Source of the DNA: Paenibacillus aquistagni
GTDB taxonomy: Bacteria; Bacillota; Bacilli; Paenibacillales; Paenibacillaceae
Assembly (NCBI RefSeq): GCF_900177815.1
Contig: NZ_FXAZ01000004.1
Span: 372,001 to 436,000 of the forward strand
Direction of reading: 5' to 3'
DNA length: 64,000 bases
Position 1 is the stretch's first letter. Every line of letters begins with the position of its first letter. Positions 7,416 through 16,235 of the stretch are shown one piece after another. The position numbers and the translations under genes are program-made. A model generated the notes under the pieces. That model saw nothing but the letters and a program-made list of their open reading frames with translations, was not told the origin of the DNA and searched no databases.

Positions 7416-9633
7416 CGAAGAAGTCAAACGGACCTATCAAGTACAGGGACTGTCCTGTGCCAACTGTGCAAGAGAATGCGAGACCGACATTCGCAAGCTG
7501 GAGCACGGCGCGGACGCTCAGCTCTTATACAACAGCGGAACCCTCAAGCTCAACGCTGCTGTCGACTTGACAAAAGTGGAACGCATTCTAAAGCGCGATG
7601 GCGCTTATATCGTCGAATCGCAGGCTGCTGCGAGCAGCTCTCATGCTGGCGAAGCGCATTCGCACGATCACGCGCACGGCCATGAACACTCCCACAGCGC
7701 CGATCATGGACTCAGTCATGCACATGGAGATGAACATGGCCACAGCCACGCGCATGGTTCCGATCAGCGCATGAAGTGGATGCTTGGCATATCTGCGGTC
7801 TTGTATGCGGCGACCTTCTTTGTGGATGAGGCTATCCCCCATTGGTCCTTGGTTGGCCTTTATCTGATAGCCATCCTGCTTAGCGGGCACACGACTTTTA
7901 TCCAAGGCCTGAAGAATCTGCTTCGCCTCAGATTCAACATGGATACCTTGATGACCGTTGCCTTGACGGGTGCTGTTGTCATGGGGGAATGGAAGGAAGC
8001 GACCCTCGTCGCTATTTTATTCGGCTTAAACGAGATTCTTGAAGGCTATGGCATGGAACGCGCACGCCAGTCGATGTCTGCGCTGCTCTCCGTTGCGCCG
8101 AAGCAGGCTAACGTCATTCGCGGCGATGAGACGATTACGATACCGATTGAACAGCTGCGCGTGGATGATCTTGTTATCGTTCGTCCTGGCGAGAAGATTC
8201 CTTCCGACGGCACCGTCGTAGAAGGCGACAGCGCCGTGAATGAAGCGGCGATCACAGGCGAATCGCTTCCTGTAGCGAAGAGCGCAGGCGCTCATGTCTT
8301 TGGCGGCAGCTTGAACACATCTTCGGTGCTGTGCGTGAAGATTGAGAAGGCCTATGAGGATTCCTCCTTGGCTAAGATTCTTCATCTTGTCCGCGAGGCG
8401 CAGGATACGAAGACCCCGACCGAATTGTTTATCGATCGATTCGCACAGGTGTATACGCCAATTATTATGGCGATTGCCGCATTGGTGATGGTGGTACCGC
8501 CGCTGTTTATGGACGGCGATTGGTCCAAGTGGCTGTATCAAGGCTTTGCCGTACTTATCGTAGGTTGTCCATGCGCACTTATACTTGCATCTCCTATCGC
8601 TATTGTAAGTGGGATTACACGTACTGCTAGATTAGGCATTCTCGTCAAGGGAGGCGTGCATCTTGAGCAGCTAGGCAAGATCAATGCGCTAGCCTTTGAC
8701 AAGACCGGTACCCTTACCAAAGGGGAGCCAGCAGTCGTTGATGAGAGCATTTATGATCAAGAGCGTGTATACCGTGTCATGGGAGCGATTGAAAAAGACT
8801 CCTTGCATCCATTGGCGAAAGCCATGATGAAGCATGTGGATAATCACAGTGCTGGCGCTTATCCAGATCCTATGAGCACCGAGACAATTGCAGGCCAAGG
8901 GATTAAGGCTGTTGTTGAGGGGCGTGAATATTGGGTCGGCAGCGAGCAGATCTTTGCAAGAGAAGGCGAAGCGTTCAAGCGTGCAGCTGAAGACGCTGCG
9001 CGCATGATGACACAAGGATATACGATTGTAGCCATTGCAGATGAAGAAGCGCCGCTTGGGGTATTCGGCCTTGCTGACCAGATTCGTGAAGAGAGCAAGG
9101 ATACGATTCAAGCTCTTCACGACCTGCATGTGACTCATACTGTCATGCTGACAGGCGACCATGGACAATCGGCGGAGCGTGTGGCGAAGGCGGTAGGCGT
9201 ATCCGAATGGCATGCGAAGCTGCTTCCTGAGCAAAAGGTCGAGAAGGTGAAGGAACTGGCTCGCAAATATAATGTCGCCATGGTAGGCGATGGCATCAAT
9301 GATGCGCCGGCATTGGCATCGGCTCAGCTTGGCATCGCAATGGGAGCGGGAACGGACAGTGCGGTAGAGACGGCTGATATTGTGCTGATGCAGGATCATC
9401 TGGGCAAGCTGCCTGCTGCGGTTCGGATTGCGAGACTTGTGAACCGTGTCATCCGCTTGAACATCGGTTTAGCGCTGGGGCTTAAGATTATTGCCCTGCT
9501 CTTGACCATCCCAGGCTGGCTGACACTCTGGATTGCAATCCTCTCCGATATGGGAGCGACGATCATTGTCACGTTGTTTGGTCTAGCGATTCTGCTTGGC
9601 AAGGACAAAGAAACTACCTCCCAACGCGGATAA
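7393..9633 (+). CDS. cadA: CadA, P1B-type Cd/Zn/Pb-exporting ATPase
   Basis: A 746-aa membrane pump. Domain order: N-terminal heavy-metal-associated domain with CxxC (Cys22, Cys25 in GLSCANC), a long His/Asp-rich linker at about residues 83-125, the transmembrane region with actuator motif TGES, the CPC ion-binding motif (392-394), phosphorylated Asp436 in DKTGT, the HP dipeptide and the GDGINDAP hinge. CPC with this hinge fits the Cd/Zn/Pb subgroup rather than copper pumps. The His-rich linker holds over a dozen His and may buffer zinc. It is translated with cadC from the same promoter and ends at a strong terminator. Confidence 0.93.
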   Translation: MTAKANTSEEVKRTYQVQGLSCANCARECETDIRKLEHGADAQLLYNSGTLKLNAAVDLTKVERILKRDGAYIVESQAAASSSHAGEAHSHDHAHGHEHSHSADHGLSHAHGDEHGHSHAHGSDQRMKWMLGISAVLYAATFFVDEAIPHWSLVGLYLIAILLSGHTTFIQGLKNLLRLRFNMDTLMTVALTGAVVMGEWKEATLVAILFGLNEILEGYGMERARQSMSALLSVAPKQANVIRGDETITIPIEQLRVDDLVIVRPGEKIPSDGTVVEGDSAVNEAAITGESLPVAKSAGAHVFGGSLNTSSVLCVKIEKAYEDSSLAKILHLVREAQDTKTPTELFIDRFAQVYTPIIMAIAALVMVVPPLFMDGDWSKWLYQGFAVLIVGCPCALILASPIAIVSGITRTARLGILVKGGVHLEQLGKINALAFDKTGTLTKGEPAVVDESIYDQERVYRVMGAIEKDSLHPLAKAMMKHVDNHSAGAYPDPMSTETIAGQGIKAVVEGREYWVGSEQIFAREGEAFKRAAEDAARMMTQGYTIVAIADEEAPLGVFGLADQIREESKDTIQALHDLHVTHTVMLTGDHGQSAERVAKAVGVSEWHAKLLPEQKVEKVKELARKYNVAMVGDGINDAPALASAQLGIAMGAGTDSAVETADIVLMQDHLGKLPAAVRIARLVNRVIRLNIGLALGLKIIALLLTIPGWLTLWIAILSDMGATIIVTLFGLAILLGKDKETTSQRG

Positions 9634-9714
9634 GCAGATAACCAGACAAAGCGGATAATAGGGATGCGTTATGAGGAACAAACGGCTTCAGCCAAAAATG
9701 GCTGTTGTATAGGA

Positions 9715-9745
9715 GGCTCGGGCATATACCATGCCCGAGCCTTTG
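9715..9745 (+). terminator. Terminator after cadA
   Basis: Perfect 11-bp stem, GGCTCGGGCAT (9715-9725) with ATGCCCGAGCC (9731-9741), 5-nt loop, T-rich tail. It can also serve the convergent methyltransferase gene. Confidence 0.85.
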
Positions 9746-9776
9746 TTGTGAAGATATACATAAGATGTAAGAGAGC

Positions 9777-10556
9777 TCACACGGCGGTCTTGATTGCCAT
9801 CACGCGGATTCGGCGATAGGGAAGGCTCCAGCATTTCTGCTGAGCATCATAGTAGTCAGGCCGCAAACGCTGCTCGATCTCCTCATAAAGGGAGCGGATC
9901 GCGCCTTGGGGAAGGCCTTCAAAGTAAGCGCCGGCGAACATGCGAAGCCAACTCTTGATACCCTCCTCACCATCAGACAGCACGGTGGGACGATCGATCA
10001 TTTGCGCCTTCATGACTTCAAGGCCTTGTCTCTCAAGCATAGAGCTGTATTCACCAATGGCGGGGAAGTACCAGGGCATGCTGGAATGACGATCTGAATA
10101 CCCCTGAGCAATAAAAGACTGATGAACAGCCTCAACTAAAGGGGCTATATTGCCCTTTCCCCCAAATTCTGCTGCAAAGCGGCCGCCTGGCTTCAGTGCA
10201 CGATGGATCGAAGCAATGACTTCTGTCGGACGTGTCATCCAGTGCAGAGCCGCATTAGAGAAGACAGCATCCACCTCCTGCTCTACGCTGAAGGAATGCC
10301 CATCTTGATGGAGGAACTGGGCTTCAGGCACTTTGCTGCCTGCAATAGCTAGCATGGACTCAGAGGCATCGATGCCAATGACTTGGGCTCCACTCTCGAC
10401 CAGCTTCATGGTAAGATCACCTGATCCGCAGCCCAAGTCAATAATGATCTCCAGTGCTTGAGGCTCCAGCCAATCCAACATGCTTTCTCCGAAATAAGAG
10501 ACAAACGCAAAGGATTGATCATAACGGGATGCGCTCCATTCTTTCTCTGCATGCAT
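9777..10556 (-). CDS. Class I SAM-dependent methyltransferase
   Basis: A 259-aa cytoplasmic methyltransferase of the Methyltransf_11/25 type. Motif I, 'IDLGCGSGDLTMKL', binds S-adenosylmethionine; 'VIGIDASESML' supplies the acidic ribose contact; 'DAVFSNAALHWM' and 'LKPGGRFAAEFGGKGN' are typical of trans-aconitate methyltransferase (Tam)-like enzymes. The small-molecule substrate cannot be deduced. The ATG at 10556 follows GAAAGGTGGG; an in-frame GTG at 10568 overlaps that site. It is a single gene, divergent from bdbD. Confidence 0.8.
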   Translation of the reverse strand: MHAEKEWSASRYDQSFAFVSYFGESMLDWLEPQALEIIIDLGCGSGDLTMKLVESGAQVIGIDASESMLAIAGSKVPEAQFLHQDGHSFSVEQEVDAVFSNAALHWMTRPTEVIASIHRALKPGGRFAAEFGGKGNIAPLVEAVHQSFIAQGYSDRHSSMPWYFPAIGEYSSMLERQGLEVMKAQMIDRPTVLSDGEEGIKSWLRMFAGAYFEGLPQGAIRSLYEEIEQRLRPDYYDAQQKCWSLPYRRIRVMAIKTAV

Positions 10557-10855
10557 GGGGATGCCCACCTTTCTGTTTTCATTAGCAATGGAATACCATG
10601 AGCATACACTCCACTTGTTTATAGTTGAAATATATAAAACAAATAAATAAAATAGGTTTAAATTATAAGTTAGTCGCTTTCTTTTTACTATTTAACGATA
10701 AAATGTTACTAAACAGTGACATTTATCACAGATTGGACACAAATATTCGAAAACAAATGGAAAAAACGCTCATTTTCGTTTACATTAGAAATAAATCATA
10801 TATACGTTCTCGTTCTAGGGAGCAAGGATATACTAAATTGATTGAGGTGGATGTC
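10557..10855. other. Divergent promoter region upstream of bdbD
   Basis: About 300 AT-rich bases between the methyltransferase and bdbD. A plausible promoter for bdbD is TTTACA (10779-10784), 16-bp spacer, TATACG (10801-10806). An open frame runs upstream of bdbD from 10625 but has no ribosome site. Confidence 0.4.
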
Positions 10856-11572
10856 GTGGCCAATAAGTCCAAAACGTCTTACAAAGGTAAAAGCGCTAAA
10901 AAGAACAATTTAATGCTGATCTTGTTCCCCATCATTCTCGTGGTGCTGCTAGGTCTTATCTTTGTGTTGAATAATCAAAATGAAAAGATCGTACAGGATG
11001 AGGCAGCAAATCGCGTCGTTGACTTCAAGCTTGAAGGTCAGCCTGTGCTGGGTTCCTCTGATGCTAAGGTAACGCTAGTAGAATTCGGAGACTACAAATG
11101 TCCTGCTTGCAAGCAATGGGAAGAGACGATATTCCCGCAATTAAAAGCCGATTATATCGATAAGGGCGACGCTCAATTTGTATTTATGAACTATCCATTC
11201 CTTGGGCCCGATTCCAACACGGCAGCTTATGCTGGCGAGGCCATTCATGCCAACCATCCAGACGCATTCTTTGCTTTCCATGAAGCGTTGTATGCAGCTC
11301 AGCAGGACGAGCGTGTGCAGTGGGCAACCCCAGAGTACTTGCTTGAGGTAGCGAAGAAGGTTGTTCCTGATCTTAATGGAGATGAGTTCTTGAAGCAGAT
11401 TCAAGACGATACGTATAAGGAGAAGGTACAGGGAGATTTTCAAGCGGGTGAAGCGGCTAAGGTCAGCGGTACGCCAAGCGTATTTGTCAACGGAAAAGAG
11501 TACACAGGCAATTACTTGGATTATAAGAGCTTAAAGGCATTCATCGATCAGGAGCTGTCGAACGCAAAGTAA
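10856..11572 (+). CDS. bdbD: Membrane-anchored DsbA-like thiol-disulfide oxidoreductase (BdbD-like)
   Basis: A 238-aa protein with an N-terminal anchor (about residues 20-40) and an extracytoplasmic thioredoxin-fold domain of the DsbA/BdbD type. The active site is CPAC (Cys82, Cys85) in 'FGDYKCPACKQWEE', and the cis-Pro loop is in 'SGTPSVFVNG'. It introduces disulfides into exported proteins and is reoxidised by BdbC, encoded 20 bp downstream. GTG at 10856 is chosen because GAGGTGG lies just upstream. In Bacillus, BdbCD supports competence and stability of secreted disulfide-containing proteins. Confidence 0.85.
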   Translation: MANKSKTSYKGKSAKKNNLMLILFPIILVVLLGLIFVLNNQNEKIVQDEAANRVVDFKLEGQPVLGSSDAKVTLVEFGDYKCPACKQWEETIFPQLKADYIDKGDAQFVFMNYPFLGPDSNTAAYAGEAIHANHPDAFFAFHEALYAAQQDERVQWATPEYLLEVAKKVVPDLNGDEFLKQIQDDTYKEKVQGDFQAGEAAKVSGTPSVFVNGKEYTGNYLDYKSLKAFIDQELSNAK

Positions 11573-11592
11573 TCTAACGGGAGGGCATATTG

Positions 11593-12042
11593 ATGAACGT
11601 TATTCGCCGCTACGCCATTTACTTTGCATGGATTGTATCATTGGTTGCAACGAGCGGCAGCTTGTACATGAGCGAGATTCTGCTGTGGGAGCCGTGCAGG
11701 CTGTGCTGGTACCAACGTATTTTCATGTATCCGCTGGTGCTCATTCTGGGCATTGCCGCTTATCGCAATGATCGATCAGTGCTTCGCTACGGGCTTCCGA
11801 TGGCGATCATTGGGGGGAGCATCTCGATTTATCATTACATGGTGCAGAAGGTGCCGGGAATGGCCGAGGCTGCGCCTTGCCGCGTAGGCATCCCCTGTGA
11901 TTCAGATTATCTGGATCTATACGGATGGATTACGATTCCACTGCTCGCGCTAGTAGCGTTTATCCTCATTACCGTCATGCTGTGGACGGCTCGTACCGAG
12001 GTTGAAGAAGCAGTAGAAGAGGAGGCTTCCTTTGGCGCATAA
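11593..12042 (+). CDS. bdbC: DsbB-like quinone-linked oxidase (BdbC-like)
   Basis: A 149-aa integral membrane protein with four transmembrane helices. It has the two Cys pairs of the DsbB/BdbC family: CRLC (35-38) after helix 1 in 'WEPCRLCWYQR', and Cys96 with Cys102 in the second external loop ('PCRVGIPC'). It reoxidises BdbD and passes electrons to quinone. The acidic C-terminal tail is cytoplasmic. ATG 11593 follows GGGAGGG; a TTG one codon earlier is possible. It forms an operon with bdbD. Confidence 0.9.
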   Translation: MNVIRRYAIYFAWIVSLVATSGSLYMSEILLWEPCRLCWYQRIFMYPLVLILGIAAYRNDRSVLRYGLPMAIIGGSISIYHYMVQKVPGMAEAAPCRVGIPCDSDYLDLYGWITIPLLALVAFILITVMLWTARTEVEEAVEEEASFGA

Positions 12043-12081
12043 TGAACAGCTATTTTTGATCTAGGATCTGCATAACAGTTG

Positions 12082-12117
12082 AAGCTCTCACTCCATGCTT
12101 TGGGGTGAGGGCTTTTT
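12082..12117 (+). terminator. Terminator after bdbDC
   Basis: AAGCTCTCACTCC (12082-12094) pairs with GGGGTGAGGGCTT (12102-12114), using G-U pairs, followed by T residues. Confidence 0.75.
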
Positions 12118-12238
12118 ACATTACTACATGTTCAAGCGGAATTATGCCATGTATCTTTTCAGTAAAATCGTTAAGATGAGAAGTAAGCTTTACTTAAAAA
12201 TGAAAAGGCATATATTCGTCGAATCAGGAGGATTGCAG

Positions 12239-13981
12239 ATGACTCAGCTTAGTTGGGAAGGACAGCAGATGCTGTTGAACGGAGAACCATTCCGCATCAT
12301 ATCTGGTGCGATGCATTATTGGCGTGTGGTACCTGAATATTGGGAGGATCGCCTTCGCAAGATCAAGGCCATGGGCTGCAACACAGTCGAGACGTATATT
12401 GCCTGGAACGTGCATGAGCCGAAGGAGGGCCAGTTCAACTTTAAGGGTATGGCAGATGTGTCCCGATTTGTAGCTTTGGCAAAAGAAGTGGGATTGTACG
12501 TCATCGTGCGTCCAGCCTCTTATATTTGCGCAGAATGGGAATTCGGAGGCTTTCCGGCGTGGCTATTGAATGAAGAAATGGAGCTGCGCTGCAATGATCC
12601 TCGCTATTTGAGCAAGGTTGAGGCCTATTATGATCAGCTTATTCCTGAGCTTACGCCTCATTTGATAACAAATGGCGGTCCGATTATTGCCATGCAGATA
12701 GAAAACGAGTATGGTAGTTATGGCAATGATAAGGCCTATCTTCAGGCTTCGAAACAAATGCTCGAAGAGCGCGGCGTGGACGTGTTGCTGTTCACATCAG
12801 ACGGACCGCAAGATGATATGCTGCAGGGCGGCATGACAGAGGGGGTCTGGGCGACGGTCAACTTCGGTTCGCGTGCGAACGATGCATTCGACAAGCTGCT
12901 TGAGTATCAGCCAGATGCGCCTCTTATGTGCATGGAGTTCTGGAACGGCTGGTTTGACCATTGGCATGAGGAGCATCATACGCGCTCTGCTCAATCGGCG
13001 GCAGAGAGCCTGGATGAGATTCTGGCAAGAGGGGCGTCCGTGAATTTCTACATGGTACATGGCGGCACGAACTTTGGCTTTATGAACGGAGCAAACCACG
13101 GAGAGCGCTTTGAGCCAACTGTCACGAGCTATGACTACGATGCAGCCATTAGCGAATGCGGAGACATTACACCGAAGTTCCATGCCTTTAGGGATGTTAT
13201 CGGTAAATACACGACGCTAAGCGAGGAGCCGATTCCAGCTAATTTGCCCAAGGCAGCTTATGGAGCCGTAGATGTGAAGCGAAGCGTGAAGCTGTTCGAT
13301 ACGCTTGCAGCGATATCCGAAGAGCATCAGAGCGTAACGCCTGAGCCGATGGAGGCGTATGGTCAAGCCTTTGGCTTCACGATGTACTCCACGACCATCA
13401 CAGGACCGCGTCCTGAGAGCCATCTTAAGATTCAGGATGTACATGATCGTGCGCTTGTCTTCTTGGATAAAAAGTTCATTGGGGTGGTGGAGCGCTGGAA
13501 TCCGACTTCCATTCCTGTCGTTATTCCTGAGGGAGGCGCTGCGCTCGATATTCTGGTTGAGAATATGGGGCGTGTCAACTACGGACCTCAGCTTATCGAC
13601 CGAAAGGGCATTACGCATGGAGTACGTCTCAATGGACAATTCCAGTTCCACTGGACGGTCCGCACGATGCCGCTTGAGGATATCGCTCAGGTCGCCTTCG
13701 ATCAGGCTTCATCTGAGCTCACGGGTCCGCAGCCTGCGTTCTATGAAGCGGAACTGAATATTGACGGCGAACCGCAGGATACATTCTTGTATTTGGACGG
13801 CTGGAAAAAAGGCGTCGTGTTCATTAACGGCTTCAATCTAGGCCGCTACTGGGAAGTAGGCCCGCAAAAATCGCTGTATGTGCCTGCGCCGATCCTGAAG
13901 TCAGGACGCAATGAGATTGTCGTGTTCGAATTGCATGAGCAAGGAGAAGCTCTACGCTTTGAAGATGTGCCTGAGCTCTAA
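12239..13981 (+). CDS. GH35 beta-galactosidase
   Basis: A 580-aa cytoplasmic glycoside hydrolase family 35 enzyme with no signal peptide. The TIM-barrel domain carries the acid/base Glu157 in 'QIENEYGSYG' and the nucleophile Glu233 in 'MEFWNGWFDHW'; 'GGTNFGFMNGAN' is another family signature. C-terminal jelly-roll domains follow from about residue 400. The ATG at 12239 follows AGGAGG; the frame continues 5' without a ribosome site. It is a single gene not linked to a transporter; the closest sugar importer in the window is at 36-39 kb. Likely substrates are beta-1,3 or beta-1,4 galactosides taken up as oligosaccharides (family knowledge). Confidence 0.9.
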   Translation: MTQLSWEGQQMLLNGEPFRIISGAMHYWRVVPEYWEDRLRKIKAMGCNTVETYIAWNVHEPKEGQFNFKGMADVSRFVALAKEVGLYVIVRPASYICAEWEFGGFPAWLLNEEMELRCNDPRYLSKVEAYYDQLIPELTPHLITNGGPIIAMQIENEYGSYGNDKAYLQASKQMLEERGVDVLLFTSDGPQDDMLQGGMTEGVWATVNFGSRANDAFDKLLEYQPDAPLMCMEFWNGWFDHWHEEHHTRSAQSAAESLDEILARGASVNFYMVHGGTNFGFMNGANHGERFEPTVTSYDYDAAISECGDITPKFHAFRDVIGKYTTLSEEPIPANLPKAAYGAVDVKRSVKLFDTLAAISEEHQSVTPEPMEAYGQAFGFTMYSTTITGPRPESHLKIQDVHDRALVFLDKKFIGVVERWNPTSIPVVIPEGGAALDILVENMGRVNYGPQLIDRKGITHGVRLNGQFQFHWTVRTMPLEDIAQVAFDQASSELTGPQPAFYEAELNIDGEPQDTFLYLDGWKKGVVFINGFNLGRYWEVGPQKSLYVPAPILKSGRNEIVVFELHEQGEALRFEDVPEL

Positions 13982-14063
13982 TCGGCACGCAAATGCAATC
14001 ATGCAAAGCAGCAAAGGGGATTAGAGAGAAACCGTACTTGAAAGTGAAAGGTGTCCTGTAATA

Positions 14064-14921
14064 ATGGAAGTCTACATTGGTGTTGCACTTGTACTTTGTT
14101 CTGCTTTTACTCATTCTGTATGGAATCTGTTTACGAAGAAGAGCCTTCACAAGGCTACCTTCCTATGGTCACTGCATCTCATCGCCAGCATCATTTTCAT
14201 GCCGTTTTTTATAAAAGACTTGATTCATCTGGAGGCAGGTCTGAAGGAATGGGGTTTCCTGCTGCTGTCCTTTATGTTTCAAGGCATCTACTTTCTGATG
14301 CTGAGCAAGGCCTATCAGGTTGGAGAGCTGTCGCGCATCTATCCGATGATGCGGGGGATGGCGGCGCTGCTTGTCCCGTTGTTTAGCCTTGGGCTGTACG
14401 GCGAGCAGCTAACCGGTCTTGGCTGGTTCGGGTTAGCCTGTATCGTTGGCGGCTTATTTGCCATCGGAGGCTTAATGAATCCGAATTGGAAGGAGCAGGG
14501 CCCGCTCTTGAAGATTGCGTTGATCGTTGGGCTATGCACGACGGGGTATACCTTAACAGATAAGTTTGTGGTCTCCTTTATGACGCCACTTGGACTGCTT
14601 CAATTAGGCAATCTGGCTGCATTCTTCATCTTGATTCCTGATGTGGTAAAGGCGAAGCAGGTGAAGGCGGAGTGGCGGCTGAATTGGCGAACGATATTGC
14701 TTGGCGCGGTGCTGACACCGGGCTCCTATCTTATCTTCTTATTTGCCATGAAGCTTGCCCCTCTCGCCCAGATCGCGCCGATGCGCGAGTTCAGCATCGT
14801 ATTCGGAACGGTGCTTGGGATGCTGATTCTTAAAGAGAAGCAGGGGCTGCCGAGAATGGCGATGGCCTTATTGATTACATGCGGAATGATGCTTGTAGGA
14901 CTGTTTGGTACACCCGTATAA
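14064..14921 (+). CDS. EamA/DMT superfamily transporter
   Basis: A 285-aa membrane protein with about ten predicted transmembrane helices built as two five-helix EamA repeats. The first starts with 'SAFTHSVWNLFTKKS', a form of the conserved DMT helix-1 sequence; the second starts at about residue 150. Such proteins exchange or export metabolites and drugs. The substrate is not deducible. The gene follows the GH35 gene by 80 bp on the same strand and ends at a strong bidirectional terminator. Confidence 0.8.
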   Translation: MEVYIGVALVLCSAFTHSVWNLFTKKSLHKATFLWSLHLIASIIFMPFFIKDLIHLEAGLKEWGFLLLSFMFQGIYFLMLSKAYQVGELSRIYPMMRGMAALLVPLFSLGLYGEQLTGLGWFGLACIVGGLFAIGGLMNPNWKEQGPLLKIALIVGLCTTGYTLTDKFVVSFMTPLGLLQLGNLAAFFILIPDVVKAKQVKAEWRLNWRTILLGAVLTPGSYLIFLFAMKLAPLAQIAPMREFSIVFGTVLGMLILKEKQGLPRMAMALLITCGMMLVGLFGTPV

Positions 14922-14965
14922 GAAACAGCACACGAGTCTAAGAGAAAAGAGATGGAAATAAAGAG

Positions 14966-15026
14966 GCAGCAGGCACGGCGCTCACCCTGAGCGAATAGAG
15001 GGGGAGCGTCGTGCCTGCTGCTTTTT
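14966..15026. terminator. Strong bidirectional terminator
   Basis: GCAGCAGGCACGGCGCTC (14966-14983) pairs with GAGCGTCGTGCCTGCTGC (15004-15021) over 18 bp with one mismatch, followed by TTTTT. It lies between convergent genes. Confidence 0.85.
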
Positions 15027-15047
15027 GCTGCTTGCTCAATCAATGGC

Positions 15048-15986
15048 TTAGAGACTGTTCACCGATATGGCCTGCTTGCCAAGCAACCCGTCAATAAATT
15101 GATGCACAGCCGCCTCATAACGCTTGGGGTCCACGCAGTACGATACAGCATGCGCGGCATGATCGACGAGCAGCAGTGCTGAGGGAGAGGACTTGGCAGC
15201 GTACAGCTCCTCGCTCATCCAAGTGGGCACAAATACATCATCCTTGCCGTGGATGAATAACACAGGAAGCTTGCACTGCTTCATGTTTTTGATCGGACGG
15301 ATATCTGCCATGCGAAACCCCGCATGCTTCTCCAAGAGCTTGTCCATCAATCGCATCGTTGGCCAAGGAGGCAAGTAATACTTAGCCAGTTGATGACGCA
15401 TAAGCTTCGTCAGATCTGAATACGGGCAATCGGCAATAATGAATCGTACCTGCGGACGATGGATTGCTGCATATTCAAGCACAGTACCGCCTCCTAAGGA
15501 CTGTCCATGAAGTCCAATCATGCAGTCTTCTCCCTTGCGAGCGACGATCCAGTCTACCCAAGCTTGAATATCGTATTTCTCATGGAAGCCAAAGGTCGTG
15601 TATTGTCCGTCGCTTCTTCCGTGCCGCCGCTGGTCAACGAGGAGGACATTAAATCCTTTTTGCTTGAACATGGCAGCGAATTGGCATGACCACGGCAGGG
15701 CGGCAGTATAACCGTGAACGATAAGGGCAATCCGGTTGGAGGCAGGAAAGTATTCCATATAATGGCCGTGCAGATTCAGTCGATCATGGCTGCTTAATTG
15801 GATAACTTCTGGCTCCATCTTGTCAAAGGCATCACGGGTAAAGACACCATATTCCTCCAGCATGTCAAGACAGCGATCATAGGTGGACTGCTTCATGCGT
15901 GTCATTTCATGCACGGCGATCCGTGGAACAACCCATAAATATAAGAATAAGATTACTGCAATTCCAATCAACATCCAGAAATACAT
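15048..15986 (-). CDS. Membrane-anchored alpha/beta hydrolase
   Basis: A 312-aa serine hydrolase with one N-terminal membrane anchor (about residues 3-22) and an alpha/beta-hydrolase domain. The nucleophile is Ser in 'GLHGQSLGGG'; the oxyanion region is 'IVHGYTA'; the acid is Asp in 'HGKDDVFVP'; the base is His in 'HAAHAVSY'. It resembles YqkD-like BAAT/serine aminopeptidase proteins. The physiological substrate is unknown. The third in-frame Met (15986) is best spaced from AGGAG; GTG 15995 and ATG 15992 are too close to that site. The gene is convergent with the DMT gene and divergent from asnB. Confidence 0.8.
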   Translation of the reverse strand: MYFWMLIGIAVILFLYLWVVPRIAVHEMTRMKQSTYDRCLDMLEEYGVFTRDAFDKMEPEVIQLSSHDRLNLHGHYMEYFPASNRIALIVHGYTAALPWSCQFAAMFKQKGFNVLLVDQRRHGRSDGQYTTFGFHEKYDIQAWVDWIVARKGEDCMIGLHGQSLGGGTVLEYAAIHRPQVRFIIADCPYSDLTKLMRHQLAKYYLPPWPTMRLMDKLLEKHAGFRMADIRPIKNMKQCKLPVLFIHGKDDVFVPTWMSEELYAAKSSPSALLLVDHAAHAVSYCVDPKRYEAAVHQFIDGLLGKQAISVNSL

Positions 15987-16235
15987 CCGCATCACTCCTT
16001 GCCCTTGCCAATTTGTTCACTACATTGTAGAATGTGCAACAATGTCAATAATTACACGAAAAATGAGCCTGATTGTTGTATGAAGAACCGGATTATTTGT
16101 CAGGCAGTGCGGGGAATTGGCGAATTGTGTGAAAGGGCCTGTGTAACTTTTTGAAAAAGTAGTTTATAATGAAGCGAAGGTTTTTCGTGACTATACTAGA
16201 CACCGCTATGTGTATTGAAGGGATTGGAAGAAGTA

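Noticed and set aside
10625-10855. N-terminal extension of the DsbA-like protein
   Set aside because: The extension is AT-rich, covers the likely promoter and has no ribosome site; GTG 10856 has a good one and leaves a normal membrane anchor.
16143-16235. T-box leader before asnB
   Set aside because: The space from the likely promoter to the start is under 70 bases and shows no T-box sequence or terminator.
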